A DNA stretch of 64,000 nucleotides from positions 1,613,465 through 1,677,464 of the forward strand of contig VWZP01004535.1 of the NCBI GenBank assembly GCA_013396995.1, given 5' to 3'. The first letter of the stretch is position 1. Each line of letters opens with the position of its first letter. The notes beneath the pieces are model-generated. The model made no database searches. It saw only the letters and a program-made list of their open reading frames with translations, and had not been told where the DNA came from. This DNA comes from Dicaeum eximium. Lineage: Eukaryota > Chordata > Aves > Passeriformes > Dicaeidae. A program made the position numbers and the translations under genes. Positions 1 to 13,343 of this stretch are shown here, piece by piece.

Positions 1-3000
1 GAAGAGCTTCACCACTCAGCTTTTGGTCAGTCAGGTAATGCTGCCTTTAACTCTTGGTGCTTGTGCCCTATGGTCTGTGGCACATTTATTGCAGACTAAA
101 TTCTCAACTATCATCACACCTATTTGTCTGCTCTGCAAAACTTGCAGAAACAGAGGCTGGTGCCCTCCAAACTTCCAGATTCAGGACTTGCATACTGTTT
201 TTCTTTGAATAACTTTTGTTAACATTTGGCAATAGGGCCTGGGTTAATTTATCTTGGGACTGGGAGTGTTGAACAGGTGTGAGGACAGGGCTGTCTGAGG
301 TGGCTTTTTTATTTCTTTCTGTGTCTGTGCTCAGGGGCTTGGCTAGACTCAAGCATAGTGCAGAAGGACTGGGTTTGGAGTTGAGTAACTTGACCTGAAG
401 AGTTACACAAAGATTTATGAATCAGGAACTGGTCACAGTTGGATTAAGCTCAGTCAGATGGTATTAGAGCACAAACCCTGACTCTTTGGGGCTTTGAGAG
501 CACCTTCAGTTTTTCTAGCTCATATTCACCAAGAGACACAAGCTGAACTGCAGACCTGCTCATGTTCTGTGTGTTGTCCCTACAGCCATTGCATGGCACT
601 GTGAAACCACAGCTCTGCCCCTGTGTAACCTTCAAAGATATTTAAGAAATTCTTATTGATACTTTCTGCTTCTTGGACAAAGGACTTGTTCTCTGGCAGT
701 CACTTGCCCATCAATAAAACTGCAGTGTTTGTTTCTAATACCAGGGAGAGCCAATTTTCATGAAATTAAGGAAATGTCTTGCTTTTCTCTGATGTGAGAA
801 ATCAGACTTTTGAGGGCAGTATATAATTCTCTTCAAATTCCTAGAGCTCCTCTTTTCCTGATATAAGTAGTCCTGAATTGAAAATTTTTAAAATATTAAG
901 AAACAACCATTTTGCTCAGTTTCTCCTCCAAAGTCTCAGGAATTCAGTGGGAAAAAGGCTCAGGCCTTTGTGGAGTTGTCGTTATCTGTCAGCTCTCTTT
1001 AAACTCCTTTGAGGGATTTTTATAACATTGTTTTTCCTGTCTTCTCATTTGTGTTTTACATACAAGTCCTGATATTTTGGTTTAGCCCACAAACAACATG
1101 AAGCCTTAATTTTTCCTGCCTACTGCAAACCAGACTTTTCCCCAGCATCAATTATCCGGAAGGGAACTGCGGATGTGAAACCACACCAAAAAGTTTGAAG
1201 CCCATACCAAAGTATTTGAATTTCTTGTAAAAGCCCCCATTCCTCAGTGTGTGTTGTCTTTGAGCCACCTTGTTTTTCACCATGGCAGAGGAGCTGCCCA
1301 TTTTACCCTCTTCTTCCTCGTGGTGGTTGCTGTGGCAAACAGGAGATTTATGGTTGTTGCTGAGGAGAAAGGAGCTCTCCACAGCTTCTGTAGAATTTCT
1401 CTTTTTTATTTATGCTGTGCAAGCCCAGCCTAGACCTGAGGTTATGACAAACTGATTGTGTGCAACTCTCCTTCCAGTGACTAGCGCACTAAAGTTTGGT
1501 TTCTAGGAAGAAATTCTTTCAAGACTGGACTTTGTTTAAAGGGATAAAAGTGTTTGTGTGCTGTGTGTGGGCAGATTCAGCAGGGATGGCTGATGGGACC
1601 CTGTGGGGTGGGAGGCATTCCTTAATCACCTCAGCCTGCAGCCCAGCATTGTCACCTGAAGTGCCACTGATTCCAGTCTGTCACTGCACAGGGCTGGAAA
1701 AGGAGGGGGTACAGCCCAGCTCTCCCAGGGTCTGGAGCTGCCTCAGGTGATGGCATCTGCAAGGACGAGGCAACACTGGGCTGGACAAACTTCCCCTGGC
1801 TTGCCAAAGCTCCCTCAGAAAGAATCCACAGAGACAGCAACAATAAATGGCATTTAGATCTCTCTGTTATGCACCAGAGCCATAATGCCCATTTATTTCT
1901 TATAGTTTGTTTCTTACTAAGCTGCAGGGAGCAGGGAAAATACAGTCAGGAAGAAGTTCAGCCCACAGTGCTCTGATATTTGCATTTTCTGCCCCAAAGC
2001 ATTTGCTACTGGGAGCCACTGGAGACAGGATGCTGTTCTATATGGACTTCTGATCTGATGCAGGTTGATTGTTTTCCTGCTTTTAAATACTTTAGGGCTG
2101 GATTTTGGCCAGATCTCCTGGGGGCTATATGAAGATAACAAATCAAAATGTCTTCCCCAAGGAGCAAACAATTTAAGCACAAGACAAGAAAGACACAGGA
2201 ACAGAGACAGTCTGGGGAGTATTAAGAACAAGTTTAAAATTTCCAGCTATTAATGAGGAAAGGTCTTTCATTTTTCATCCAGCTCTGGGGAGGACATCTG
2301 AAGAGTTTGGATTTCAGTTTCACGGTCTGGGAAGCTGTGCTGGCAGCATTGTTGTTTATCTCTCCTGAGAAACAGCATGTTTCAAGTCGATTCTCTATCA
2401 AATAAAGGTTTAAGAAAAATATTTTGTTTGCTGCTTTCTCAGCTGTGCACAGCATTTGTCTTCATCCTTTGCTGGTATAATATTATAATAGTTTCTTGTA
2501 AGTGCTGAGCCTTTACTGCTGACAGCTGCTGAGAAATGATGCTGTCATGAATCATGCTTGCAAACACAGTTCTGTGATGTGACCAGTTCTCAGCCCCCAT
2601 AATTAACAGCCAATTACTTCCTCTCTGAGAAGCCAAAACTCCAACAGATGAAAGAAATAGTGTTGTGGGAGCAGATGTGTTGTATCAGTTCCCGTGTCCT
2701 TTGCAAACAGACAAACACTGCCTTACATCGCAGTGCGGCACTGGAAGTCCCTAAAACCCCGTCTGGGTTTGGCCATCTGGGCTCAGACTGAAAGGGAGGA
2801 GGAGGAGGAAAGGTCCATCGCAGCTCGGCTGCAGTAACAGCAGGGCACCACTCCGGAGTGTTCTGGCCCTTCCCTGGAGGGCACAGCCCACATTTATGAC
2901 CGGGGTGTGCACGGGAGGAGGGGGCTGCAGGCTGTGGGTGCCAAAAAGTTCAGCTGGAATTGTGCCAGTCCCTGGGCTGCAGCCTTTTGTGTAACCAGGG

Positions 3001-6000
3001 CACCCAAAGCTGAGCCTTTCCCAGCTGGACTTGGTGTGGACAAACCAGTGGGGTTTAGGAGACAGAGCAGAGCCTGCAGTCACTTATTTACTGACTTTTT
3101 CTCCTCTTTATAGATTGTTTTTTACCAGAATTTCATTTTTCTTGGTTCACTTGTATCACCTGTGCAGGACTGATTTCCTGGGAGCAGATTTGAGCCTGTA
3201 AGATGTTCCCAAACTTTCTGCTTTCTCTTTCTTCCATCATTTTGTATGTGCAGTACTTAATTGAGCAACTAAATTCTCCAGTGATGATTCTGTGTCCTGA
3301 AAGGCTGGCTGGGAATTTATAAGTAGAAAGAGTGAAATCAGAATTTCAAAAGAAGCCTTTGCTCTGGATGTTGCATTATCAATCCTCCACCTAGTTTTTG
3401 GTTTTGTCAACATAAAATTCACTGTCAATATTCATTCATATCATGAAATGTATGCAGACATAATAGGGACTTAAAATTAACTAAAGGCCTCTCTTTTATT
3501 TGCTTTATCATGGCTGGTGTAAGGGTGGTGGTGCCACCAATCTCCTTTCCATAAATGTGATGGAATTTTAATTAAAATTTTATAATGATCCCCAAAACTG
3601 TGAAGTGGGGGTGAATGCTGTTGTAGTAACTCTGTGTGTGCCATGCAATGAGCATTCTTAAATATTCTGCAGTATTTTTTAGCTCTGGATCTCCTCAAAA
3701 CTGCTACTGACTGTCTGGCTTTGGAGAAAGCTACTTTCCTGCCTCTGCTGCTCCTATAAAATGTGTTCAGAACATTTACAGGGAGGCTGGAGAAGTTAGT
3801 ATTTCTGTAATTCTCTAAACATTTGAAAATGTAAAATATTTGCAGATGTAGCGCCATATGTAACTCCATAACAAATTCGTATCCTTTGTATACTAAATTT
3901 CTGAGTAGCAAGAAGTCTCTTGGCTGGCTGCTTCTCAGCTGTGAGACTTTCAAAGATGCTTTTTGGGGATTGAGTCATGCAGGCTGTGCTCCCGAGCCAG
4001 GCTTCACCATCTCCCGCCCCGGTTTGTTGTTGCTCTCACACCAAGAGCGGTGCAAAGCCAGAGCCTGCTCCTGTCCTTGAGCATCCTGTGTTCAGCTGGC
4101 TCTGTGATTCACACTCTGGGATCAGCCCCGCTTCAGAATGGATCAAGGAACAGGCTCTCTTGCCTTTTAACCTTGTGTAATTTATACCAAGGCTTTCCTC
4201 TGCAGTTGCAAAATCTGCGTGTGTGAAAGCTTTGCTCACTAGCAAACCCTGTCAGCCTGACCCAAACTGAGTTTCAGAATGTGTTGTTTGGGTTATGAGA
4301 GTCTCCTTCTCAAAAAAAAAAAAAGGCACCACAGGATTCAAAAAGTTTTATGGAGTTTAAGGTGGCCTCTCCCCCTCAGAGTTGCATGATGCTAATGAAA
4401 TAACTTGCAGCTCATCAGTGTTATCCGCCTGGATTTCTGGAGCATATGGCATTCAAATTCAGGCTTCTGGTCAGCAGAAATCCCCCCCATCTAACGAACA
4501 AAGAGAAAGCTTTTCCAAGAGATCAATGCTTTGGGTGAATGTGAGAGCCTGAGAAAAACCCCAAAATTGCCTTTTCTGGTTGATGTGTCTGTAAGGAATG
4601 AAATCACCTCAACTTCCGCAGGGCTCCAGCAGGACCAGGCTTGTGCTCCTGGGGCACTTCCAAGTGCCATCCCAAACCACTTCCTCTCTGTTTCATGTTT
4701 TGCTAGCATGCTTCCTTCCCATTTATCTTCATCTCCCTGCCACTGGCAGGCCAGGAGAGAGAACAGCTCATGCTGCTAATGGAGACAGGGACATGGTGCA
4801 GGGTGGCAGAGCTGTCTCTGTCCTGGAGCATGGGGAAAAGTGATCCAGAAAAAGGGAAAAGTGATCCAGACTGGTCATTCCTCCCATTCCCAGCGTGCCT
4901 GATCCAGGGGAAGAGGAACTTCTCAGCCCTTGGCATCCCTATCAGCCTCCCAGCTGTGTTGACATCCCACAGGAGGACGAACCTGGAAGTGCATTTCTGA
5001 TTTTGGAGATGGCTTTGGGTTTTGTTTCTCTTGAGTCTCAGTTTACAGGAAGAGCTTTTTCAGTCTTTGGTGAGAACTGGACCTCTAAAATGCATTTCTG
5101 GGAATGTTGTACCTGCAAACGTCCCAGAGATTGCCCTGGGGGCTTCTCTCACAGCACTGCTGGTGAGAGGTGCTCATAAGGCAGAATTGCTGCTTTAAAC
5201 TTTCTATAGCCCATGTCTCTTAAAGCCATTGTAATCAGTTTATTTTAGGACAAGCTGTCCAATGACATCCTGGTCATTTAAAAAAAAATCAACAGGAAAT
5301 TCTGAATGTGAGTCATGCCTTTGTCTTAGTGTTTTTCAAGGATTTTTGGAATTTATTAAAAAAAAAAAAAGGCAGAAATCCTTGATGTTGACAGAAACAA
5401 CCTCCAAGTCCAAGTACTTGAGAAGTCCCTTAACAAGGAAAGAATGTCTGTAAACTCCATTATTTACTTGATATCAAGTCTTTCTGATTAACCAAAACCC
5501 CACAACTCTCCCAAGCCCCACAACTTCCAGGCTCATCCTTGAGTTTTGGGGACAGACCCAGTGTCCTGGATATTTCTCTTCCACCTGGGAAAGCTGAGGT
5601 TTATGCTTTGGTGGTAGGAAAGGTCTTCACTGTGGGACACTGGAAATCCCAGATGTTCCTGAGTATCAGATGCTTCAGGAACATGCAGGGATTGATCCAG
5701 TGCTCCCATCTGGAGTTCACAAACTCCTGATAAATGCATGGATGTCGCTGCCAGCTCGCTGCATTCCAAGGGCAGGAGCAAACTGCTGTGGAGCAGTATG
5801 GAAAATGGGAGCACAGTGGGAGGGACTGAGGCTCTGCAGAGGCTGGAGCACTCAAACCAATCCCTGTCACAGGTCTTTTAATAATTGAAGACAGGGAATT
5901 ATTCTCAATCACATGAAAACAGCTTATATCAAAGTACTATTGAAAAGTCACTGTAGTGAATTGTGTGATTTCCCTTGTCCTCCTCATGCCTTTCACAAGG

Positions 6001-6597
6001 AAGCAGCAGGAATTATACAGAGGGATGGAGATGAAACCATACATCCTCTGGTTGTCCTGAGTCCTTTGCCAGGAGGTTTTAGGGCAGTCTTTGTTCTCAG
6101 GAGGGGTAAAATCCATTTTTTCTGTGAGAGTAGGCTGCTAAGTATTCATCCTCGAGTGCTGGACTTTTAGCTGATGGAATCAATTTGAAATAGAGGTGAA
6201 GCTGGATTCATACAGGTATTGACCAGTACAGAAACACTTTTACCAACCCCAGTTGGTAAGGGCAGGCTCTGACATCGCAGCGCTGTTGTAAGAATAACAA
6301 AAAATCGAAAGGGAAGATGCAAGATGGGCAGTTGGCAGGGTAAGGGCGAGGAGCCTCAGGTGGAGGTGGCCGCACGCGTGTCCGTGGCCAAGGTACCAGC
6401 AGATGGTGCTCAACAACGCGGAATGTTCCGCTCTCGGAGCTCTCAGGGCTGCACAGCCCTGTCACTCAGCAGCTCTGTCTCACCCGGGCTGGGCCGAGCC
6501 GGGCTGGCTGCTCCGGAGGCCTTCGCTGTCATTCTGCATCCAGCCTTCAAGGGTGTGGTGAATGAGTATCGAATAGATGGCTCTCATCATTAGAGGG
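1..6597. other. unique non-coding DNA, no gene recognised
   Basis: No open frame here exceeds about 110 codons, and none resembles a known protein. I see no recognisable transposon tail. The stretch contains short A/T homopolymers (for example near 4312-4324 and 5349-5361) and a 17-bp direct repeat at 4833-4849 and 4854-4870. A small CpG-richer patch lies at about 6340-6510, which is too short to call an island. It could be intergenic or intronic; the sequence does not decide. Confidence 0.6.
4833..4870. repeat. short tandem duplication, 17-bp unit twice
   Basis: The 17-base word gggaaaagtgatccaga occurs at 4833-4849 and again at 4854-4870, giving a 21-bp period with a 4-bp spacer. It looks like a local replication-slippage duplication. 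No function is implied. Confidence 0.75.
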
Positions 6598-6805
6598 TAA
6601 ATATTATGTAAGAGAAGTTATATATAACTATATAGATATAACATATACTATATATATATATACCATATATAGTGTATCTAGTATACAGTATATAGTGTAT
6701 AGCTATAGTATATATAGTATATAACATATACTATATACATATATATATGACATATATATATATATACTATATATATAAAAAACATATATATATATATGTA
6801 AGTTA
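6598..6805. repeat. AT-rich (TATA)n microsatellite
   Basis: About 200 bases consist almost only of TA, ATA and TATAG/TATAC words with interruptions. Long alternating TA runs can extrude cruciforms and are prone to length change and misassembly. The tract ends directly against the probable LTR that follows. Confidence 0.95.
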
Positions 6806-6815
6806 TAGATAGATG

Positions 6816-7114
6816 GCTGGGGAAGCTGGGGCATTGGGAGGGTGGGCTCATTACCATGGCAACAGCTGCCCTCCAATCCAGATGTCAGGAAGTGATCCCC
6901 ACCACTGGACAGCAAAGGAGTCGATGGACAGAACTTGGAGAGGGGCAAAAGGGTTAAAAAGGGGGAACATCCATTTTGAGGCCAAGCACATGGTGGGGAA
7001 CACCTTGCTCCCGGCACCGTGTTTCATTTTCTTTATTCACTCTTCTGTTGTAATTTTTTGGTAAGGTTTTTAATAAAACTTTTTAAAATTTAGAAAGTGA
7101 GGGTCCTATCTCAC
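6816..7114 (+). mobile_element. probable solo LTR of an avian endogenous retrovirus
   Basis: The segment has LTR-like order. A G-rich unique part contains 'attaccatggcaacagctg' near 6850. A CCATTTTGAGGCCAAGCACATGG-type stretch follows at about 6970. A T-rich block then leads to 'ggtaaggtttttaataaaac' with an AATAAA polyadenylation signal near 7070, and the element ends in 'gggtcctatctcaca' at 7114. This pattern is familiar from songbird ERV LTRs. No gag, pol or env-like frame follows, so it would be a solitary LTR or the 3' part of one. The 5' edge is uncertain because it merges with the TA microsatellite. Family assignment is from memory of the general layout and was not searched. Confidence 0.45.
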
Positions 7115-10100
7115 AAGGGGAAAAACATGTGGCGTGGGCAAAGATCCAAGGCAGGGCGCTGAGACAGGACAGTGGCAGGCACAGCAATAGGAGCTGGGTT
7201 TGGGGGATCCCCCTTGTCCTAGGCCGGGCTTGGGGAACGCGGCGAGCTTTGCCTTGTGCTCCTGACACCTCCTCCTAAACAGCCGGGCCACGTTCACTTC
7301 TGCATGGCTCCTTCTGGTTCCAATCCCTGCTGTGGGACGGGGGAACCTGGTCAGTGTACAGCAGGAAAATCCCTTTGGTCAGGGGTTGTGGTTGTTGCTT
7401 TGCCGTGGGTTTGTTTTTTCTTTAAATCCTTACTGTACGCTTGGAAAAGGGACCCTGCGCCCCGAGTCAAGTGAATTAATGTTTTGTAAAAGGAGGGTGT
7501 AATCATTTATTAGCATCGTGCTGGACAAAGTTCTTTGTCTTTGGAGATTTGGCCGAGTGCCCAGACTCAGGCAGGCTCTGACTTTTGCTTTAGTCTCAGA
7601 TAAACTCTGAATGAAACAAGGCTGGAGCTGCCCCAGCTGACACGAATCCAGGGAGCAAATCCTGTCAGGAGGAACGGTTCGGAGCAGTGCCAAGCCCAGC
7701 AGAGATGGCAGAACCTGTTACAGATGTTTGGGGTGCTCTGGGATGTGGGATCTGCTCACAGCCTGAGCCCAGCTTCTGGTCAGCTTTTACTCCTCTGAAG
7801 CTGCTCTGCTCGTCCCTGTGACCAGATCTGTTTAGAAAGGTCGGTTTGCTCTCATCTGTCTCTTTTTTTTTCCTTTTTTCCTATGGAGGACATCATTTAC
7901 CACTGCCCAAATATCAAGACGTCCCTGGCTCATTTTCAGCACTTGACTGTGGATTCTGTTTCCCCTGGACACTCACTCCACGTCTCACTTAGGCTTTGTT
8001 TGAAACACACCGGCAGCTTCAAGGGCAGAGCCTTGAGCCCGAGCGCCGTTAATTCACTCTGAATGTCACTTTGAGCCTTTTCCCAACGTAATCTCTCCAA
8101 AGGTTAATCATAAAGTGAAGGAATGTGCTCTGGCTCCTGACACAATGCCTGACAAATATTTTCAGCAGGCCACCGCTAAAGAAACACAGGTGTGGTCTGG
8201 CTCTTAATGTCTCTGTGAGAGTGTTGTATCTTTGGAGAAACAAAGATAAATTGAGAGCTTAACCCATTGGCTTCTTGGCATTTAAAAAAAAATTAAACTT
8301 CCACTTGTCCTGGTTTTGCTCATCCATAATTCCCTGGGGGAGATCGTGTTTCAGAGGGATGAAATACACTTGATGTCTTTATGAAAAATGCAAACAATGT
8401 GTTATTCCTAATGATGCTGAAGGTTTTCTGGGCTGTTGAATTCAGGAGGATGCTCAGGAGCCCAGTATTTACACAGTGAGCTTTAAACTGCTTTGGACTT
8501 GGAAACAAACAGTTTAAGGAGTTTAAATAATCTTACTGAAATATATTAATGATTTCTGGGATGATTCCTTATTTTTTTAGTTAAGTTTATCTATCACTTA
8601 GCATTCTTGTTTAAAAATAAATTGAAGAAAAAGGAGTAATTCTAAAATTGTTTAAGCTTTGCTTCAGTACCAAAGGGGGCACACAAATCTGCTTTTAGTA
8701 ATTGGGGACATCTTGGTTTTTCTTTTAAAGTCTCTTAATATAACTTGTAATTTCCTTCTTTAGTCCTAGAACCTAAAATTAATAGATTTTGGTTTGTTGT
8801 GTTTGTTTCCTGAGATAGGATTGTATGGAGGGAAATGGGATGTTTTATGGAAACATGGGAAATCTTTTCCAGCTTCTGTCCTGGTCATGAGCTCAGCTTT
8901 TACTGAATTATGTCATGTTTACTGTGTCTTGCATCCTCAGAGTAGCTGCACATCAGGAGTTGACATTATGCTGTGGGTAGGAATTGCACTGAACTCTGGT
9001 TGACTCTAAAGACTTGCACGAGTCTTTAGAGAGATGGAAGCAAGCTCAGTGCAAGGTGTAAAGAGGGCTCCCACAGCTGCTTTCCTTGTGCAAAGGAAAA
9101 TTTATCCTTTTAGTTGTCACTTGAGGCTGCTCTCAGCCCAAGCAGCTTCCTTGCCTTTCCCTGAGCCCTGCACTTGGAGAAGGCAGCAAGGAGGACTCGC
9201 TCCTTTTTCCCACCAGAGTCCCCTTGGTGTGGCTCTGAGGGAGAAGACTTCAAAACCCTTTTCCCCCCATCATGTTTTACCTCTGAGGAGATTACTGTTT
9301 ACGTTTATGAATCAAAACACTGCTTGAAACCTCTGTTTGTTGAATTTTGGTCCCTCCTCTGCATTTCTCAGTGTGTCAGGCAATGTTGGCTGCAGAAGGT
9401 CATGGTCTAAACCTTTGGGCAATCACACTTTGATCACAGGCCTAACTTTTCTCAGCTCTTTGGTTTTTCTCCTTTCTGTGCCTCCATGAGGTGATCCTGT
9501 TGCTCCCTTATCACAGGTGTGAAAGTAAACCCCAAAAAGATAGAAAATTGCCCCATTTCATAGGAAGTCTGTGGCAGGCTAAGAAATGAAATTCAGGCTG
9601 CTCAAACTCTGGGTTAGAGCCTGACCTCTCACCCTCCTTCCCCTGCCTGCGTGGGGAGTCCCTGCTCACGTAACACTCACACAAAACCCACCCAGGAATG
9701 CAAGTTTTAATGCCACCCTTTAGTGCATGGACTTTCACTGAGGAATTCCTTCCCCGAGACACACAGTCTGGGCTTGACATGAAAAACTGATTAAAGTAGC
9801 TGAAAAAATAGAACAGTACTTTCCAGTTTCCTCAAGTATCAGTTCCATTTTCCAGTGTCTGAAATCTGGTCAAATTAGAATTTTGCCTTTTGGAAGTCTG
9901 AGGGGGGAACCCCCTCCTAGTGTTACTCATTGAAGGCATGCTGCAAAGTGACCATTATGATATTTCATTTGTCAGTCTGGGCTGCACTCACTTGTTCTGG
10001 ATCCCTTGGGCAGGCTGCCTTCAAATCAATATTAATTATGGACCACTAGACAGTAGCTAATCTGAAAGCAAGAACAGGTTTCATTTAACAGCTGACTGAT

Positions 10101-10762
10101 GGTTTTTTTACTTCTTCCTTGGGGTTTGGTTTAGTTCTGGTTCTTTTTTTTTCTTTTCTCCTTTTGAGAAATCTGCTATCACAGTATTGGAGCATTAATT
10201 GTGTTTTGGTTTATCTAGTAAAATTTGAAAAAACAAGTATCACCTTGTTTTCCATAAATCTAACATGGAATTCAGAATATCCAGCATCCTCCTGACTGAG
10301 GTTCTGTAAGATCCATCAGCACAGTTCAGCCCCAGCTCCAATGCCTTTCAGAGAGCTCACCCCTGGGTAACATTTTCATTCCTTCTGGCAACTGTCCAGT
10401 GAACAACAGAGGAACCTGACAAAAGTGGCTTTGAAATGTGTGTTTATTGCATTGTCATGATGCCAGAATGAGCTGTTTGTCTGGAATTTGTAAAACTGCT
10501 CCTCGTACTCGTGTCTGAGATTCTGGAGAGTGATCTGTGCTAGCTGGGAGCTGGATGCTCTGCTGGGCTGGCTGAGGCTGACAGCTGATTTCTGACAGGC
10601 TGAGGTGTGTGTCCTGCTCCTTCTTCACTGCCAGTGTCAGCTGAAGGAGACCTGGATTTTAGAAGATTTATTAGCAAGTGTGTCATTAATCAGTGAGGTT
10701 GTGGATGTTGGATATAAATCTGTTGTTGTAAAATTAGTTAGGCAGGAATAACAATCAAATTA
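7115..10762. other. unique non-coding DNA
   Basis: No protein-like frame or clear repeat was seen. A GC-richer stretch at 7115-7350 follows the LTR. A compact repeat-free block at 8035-8245 is listed separately. T-rich tracts near 7862-7880 and 10146-10160 are simple sequence. Confidence 0.6.
8035..8245. promoter_or_regulatory. candidate conserved non-coding element
   Basis: This is a compact repeat-free stretch with homeodomain-like cores (cgttaattcac near 8047, ggttaatcataaag near 8103), an AAATATTTTC word and CpGs on an otherwise AT-rich background. Such composition is typical of ancient vertebrate regulatory elements. The call rests on composition only; conservation cannot be seen from a single sequence. 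Confidence 0.2.
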
Positions 10763-10925
10763 ATCACAGAATCATTAAGGTTGGAAAAGACCTTGAAGTC
10801 TTTTTGAGTCAGACTGTCACCCAGCACCACCCCCATGTCCTCAAGTGCCACATCCACCACTTCCCTGGGCAGTTTGTTCCAATGCTTTAGCACAGGGCTG
10901 GTGATGTGAAAGTGCTCAGGAATTG
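10763..10925 (-). mobile_element. CR1 LINE 3'-end fragment
   Basis: Read on the minus strand, this ends in the CR1 terminus: ...aaggtcttttccaacc followed by ttaatgattctgtga. The plus strand shows tcacagaatcattaagg at 10763 and ttggaaaagacctt at 10781. The upstream part matches the CR1 3' region words 'cagggaagtggtggatgtggcac' on the minus strand. It is 5'-truncated, as almost all CR1 copies are, and contains no open reading frame. Confidence 0.9.
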
Positions 10926-13207
10926 GAAGAGAAGATTGGGAAGTTCCTCAGAAGATCTCCCAGACCCTTGCCACGATCACCAGCTGTTTATCCATTCTCA
11001 AGCCTCCCATGGTTGCAGCTCAAGGCCTCCCCAGTTGTATCAAACCAAACTTTGACCCAGCATCCCGAAGGGCTCCAGCAGCTTCCTGGCAGCCAGCAGA
11101 ATTTTATTCTTTTTTTTTCTATTTTAGCTCTAAGACTCTGGGACCAAACCCATGAGAAGCCAAGTGTCCAGGCCTGCCAATGGGTTTGAGAGACAAAATA
11201 TGGAATAACAAGTAATTTCCATCTTGCTTCTGGTCAGTGCCTCAAATCCAGCATGTGCCCAGCAGCTCGTGCAGTTGGAAGTGCTGATATTTAGAATTTT
11301 TTCTACCATGAGTCGTTCCTGATTTGCAAAGAACAAAGTGTTACTTGATCTGGTCAGAGTGTCACTGCTACCCTGGGTTGCTGCAGCTCTGGTTGCCTCT
11401 TAGCCCTGCCCTTCTGCTTTTCCAGCCATGGATTTTGGGCCTCCTTTTTGGAGATTCCAATATCTATTCATCAACATTCTTGGGTCTTCCTTCATCGCCG
11501 TAACTCACTCGAGTCTGAGCAAGAAGAAAACTCTGTCAACTCTCCCTGTAAGCTGAGCCACCAGTGTCGTGAATACTGCTGGAATTTTATTTATTAAGCA
11601 AAGACTCTTGGATTTCTGGCTTTTGCTTTGGAAGGGCAGCCGGGAAATTCTACCCTGCCCTGCGTATCCCTGGGGAAAGGAGCCTGGATAGAGCAGGCAG
11701 GGCAGGGGCAGGGGTCAATCTCATGGTGGAGGTGGCCCAACCACAGCTGCTTTTCAACTGCTTTTAAAGGAAGGAGGGTCTTCATGGAGCTTAGCACAGA
11801 GTCCTCCATGCCAGGGAAGGAACATCTGCTGAAGGAATCATAGGGGACAGACAATCCCTGTTGCTCTCCTTCTTACTCAGTAGTGCAGCTTTGCATCTGT
11901 TACCTTTAAATCCTAAAGCAAAACCTTTAAAAAATCAGTCTGAGGTGAAGGTATGGCAGAAACTCAGATTAATTTTTGAGGTTCCATTTTAGGCAGCTAA
12001 CTGTAATATTGTGAAAATCATAACACTTAGGATTGCACCCTGAACACGGTTTGGGAGTGCTGTGGTTTGGGTGTTTTCCATGGAATATCCTGAGCTGAAA
12101 GGCACCCACAAGGACTGTCACATCCTTGGCCCTGCACAGACACCCCAGGGATCATTTCCTTGCTTGTTTTGCCATCCATGTCCATGGGAACGAGGGTTCT
12201 CCCTGGGAGACAGGCACTGCCATTATCATATCGATTTCTTTGAAAACTGGGGGGAAATGAAACAATGCAGCAAACAGTGTGAACACTGAGGAATGCTTAT
12301 CTTTCCATTCTCAGTGCTTTAGGAAATATCCCTGGGGAAGCTGTGGGAGGGAGACTCTGAGCTCTCCAGACATTTAGATTAGGGAAGTCTGAATTTTTTT
12401 TAAAAAACTGAAATGGGCATCATGTGCTTCCCATAATCAAGCATATCTAAACATGATTGCAAGTTATTCATTAGGATGTATCAAAGAAACCTTTTAAAAT
12501 TAATCTTTGTTATCATTCTGTGGTCCACTCTCTCATATCTTATGGTCCTTAGTTGAAAACACACACAATTGGGAGCAGAAGTGACTTCCCTTTTTAAAAA
12601 GGCTGTTGTAAAAATAAAAGTTATGTGCTTCCACTTGTATGAGCACAGGAATAAGTACAATTGAAACACAAAAGCAATAAACAAGCATTCACAGCTTGGA
12701 CTTCTCTTTTATTTTTCTTTAAAAAAAATTTAAAACAAACTAGGCAACACTCCAGGAAATGGTTCTTGGTGTTTTAAATATATTGTTTTAAATTTAGGTG
12801 ATCCTTCACTTTATTAAGTGGGTGGGGGGATTAAGAAACATTGTTGTACATTACCTGTTTATAAACTCTGCCTCCAGAAATAACTGAGGGGCACAATTCA
12901 CATCAGCACTATCAGAAAGCAGATCATCTAAATCAAAGCTTACAGCTCAAATTCTTGTTTACCATTTTAACTTCACCTCATTTACTGTGTTTCTATTCAG
13001 ATGAAGATGTAAATAAGATACAAAAAAGAAATTGTTGTAGGCCGGATGTGAACTGAGATGCAAAAACCTTTTCCAATGCTTTGTATCCTGCTTTTGACCT
13101 TTGCTTGTGCAAATGCCTGCCTGGATTTGCAGGCACAGTCACTCGTCGTGCCATGTGCGATTTCTGCCTGACTCTTCATGGTTGTTGAATATCCCGAGAG
13201 CTGTGAC
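10926..13207. other. unique non-coding DNA
   Basis: No recognisable gene. There are two strong splice-acceptor-like sites (T-rich tract plus ag at 11127 and at 12314), neither followed by a convincing donor within 300 bases. The remainder is AT-rich unique sequence with a short A/T-rich patch at 12715-12735. Confidence 0.55.
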
Positions 13208-13343
13208 TGCCCCATCTCTGGAAGTGTCCAGGCTGGATGGGCTTGCAGCACCCTGGGGTAGTGAAGATGTCCCTGCCCATGGCAGGGGAGGAGTGGCGTG
13301 GTCTGAAAGGTCCCTTCCAACCCAAAGCAGGCTGTAACTCTGG
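13208..13343 (+). mobile_element. CR1 LINE 3'-end fragment
   Basis: The plus strand carries the CR1 words ccatctctggaagtgtccagg (13212), gatgtccctgcccatggcagg (13266) and gaaaggtcccttccaaccca (13305). The expected attctgtgattc terminus is decayed to ctgtaactctgg. It is a short, diverged, 5'-truncated copy with no coding capacity. Confidence 0.88.
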
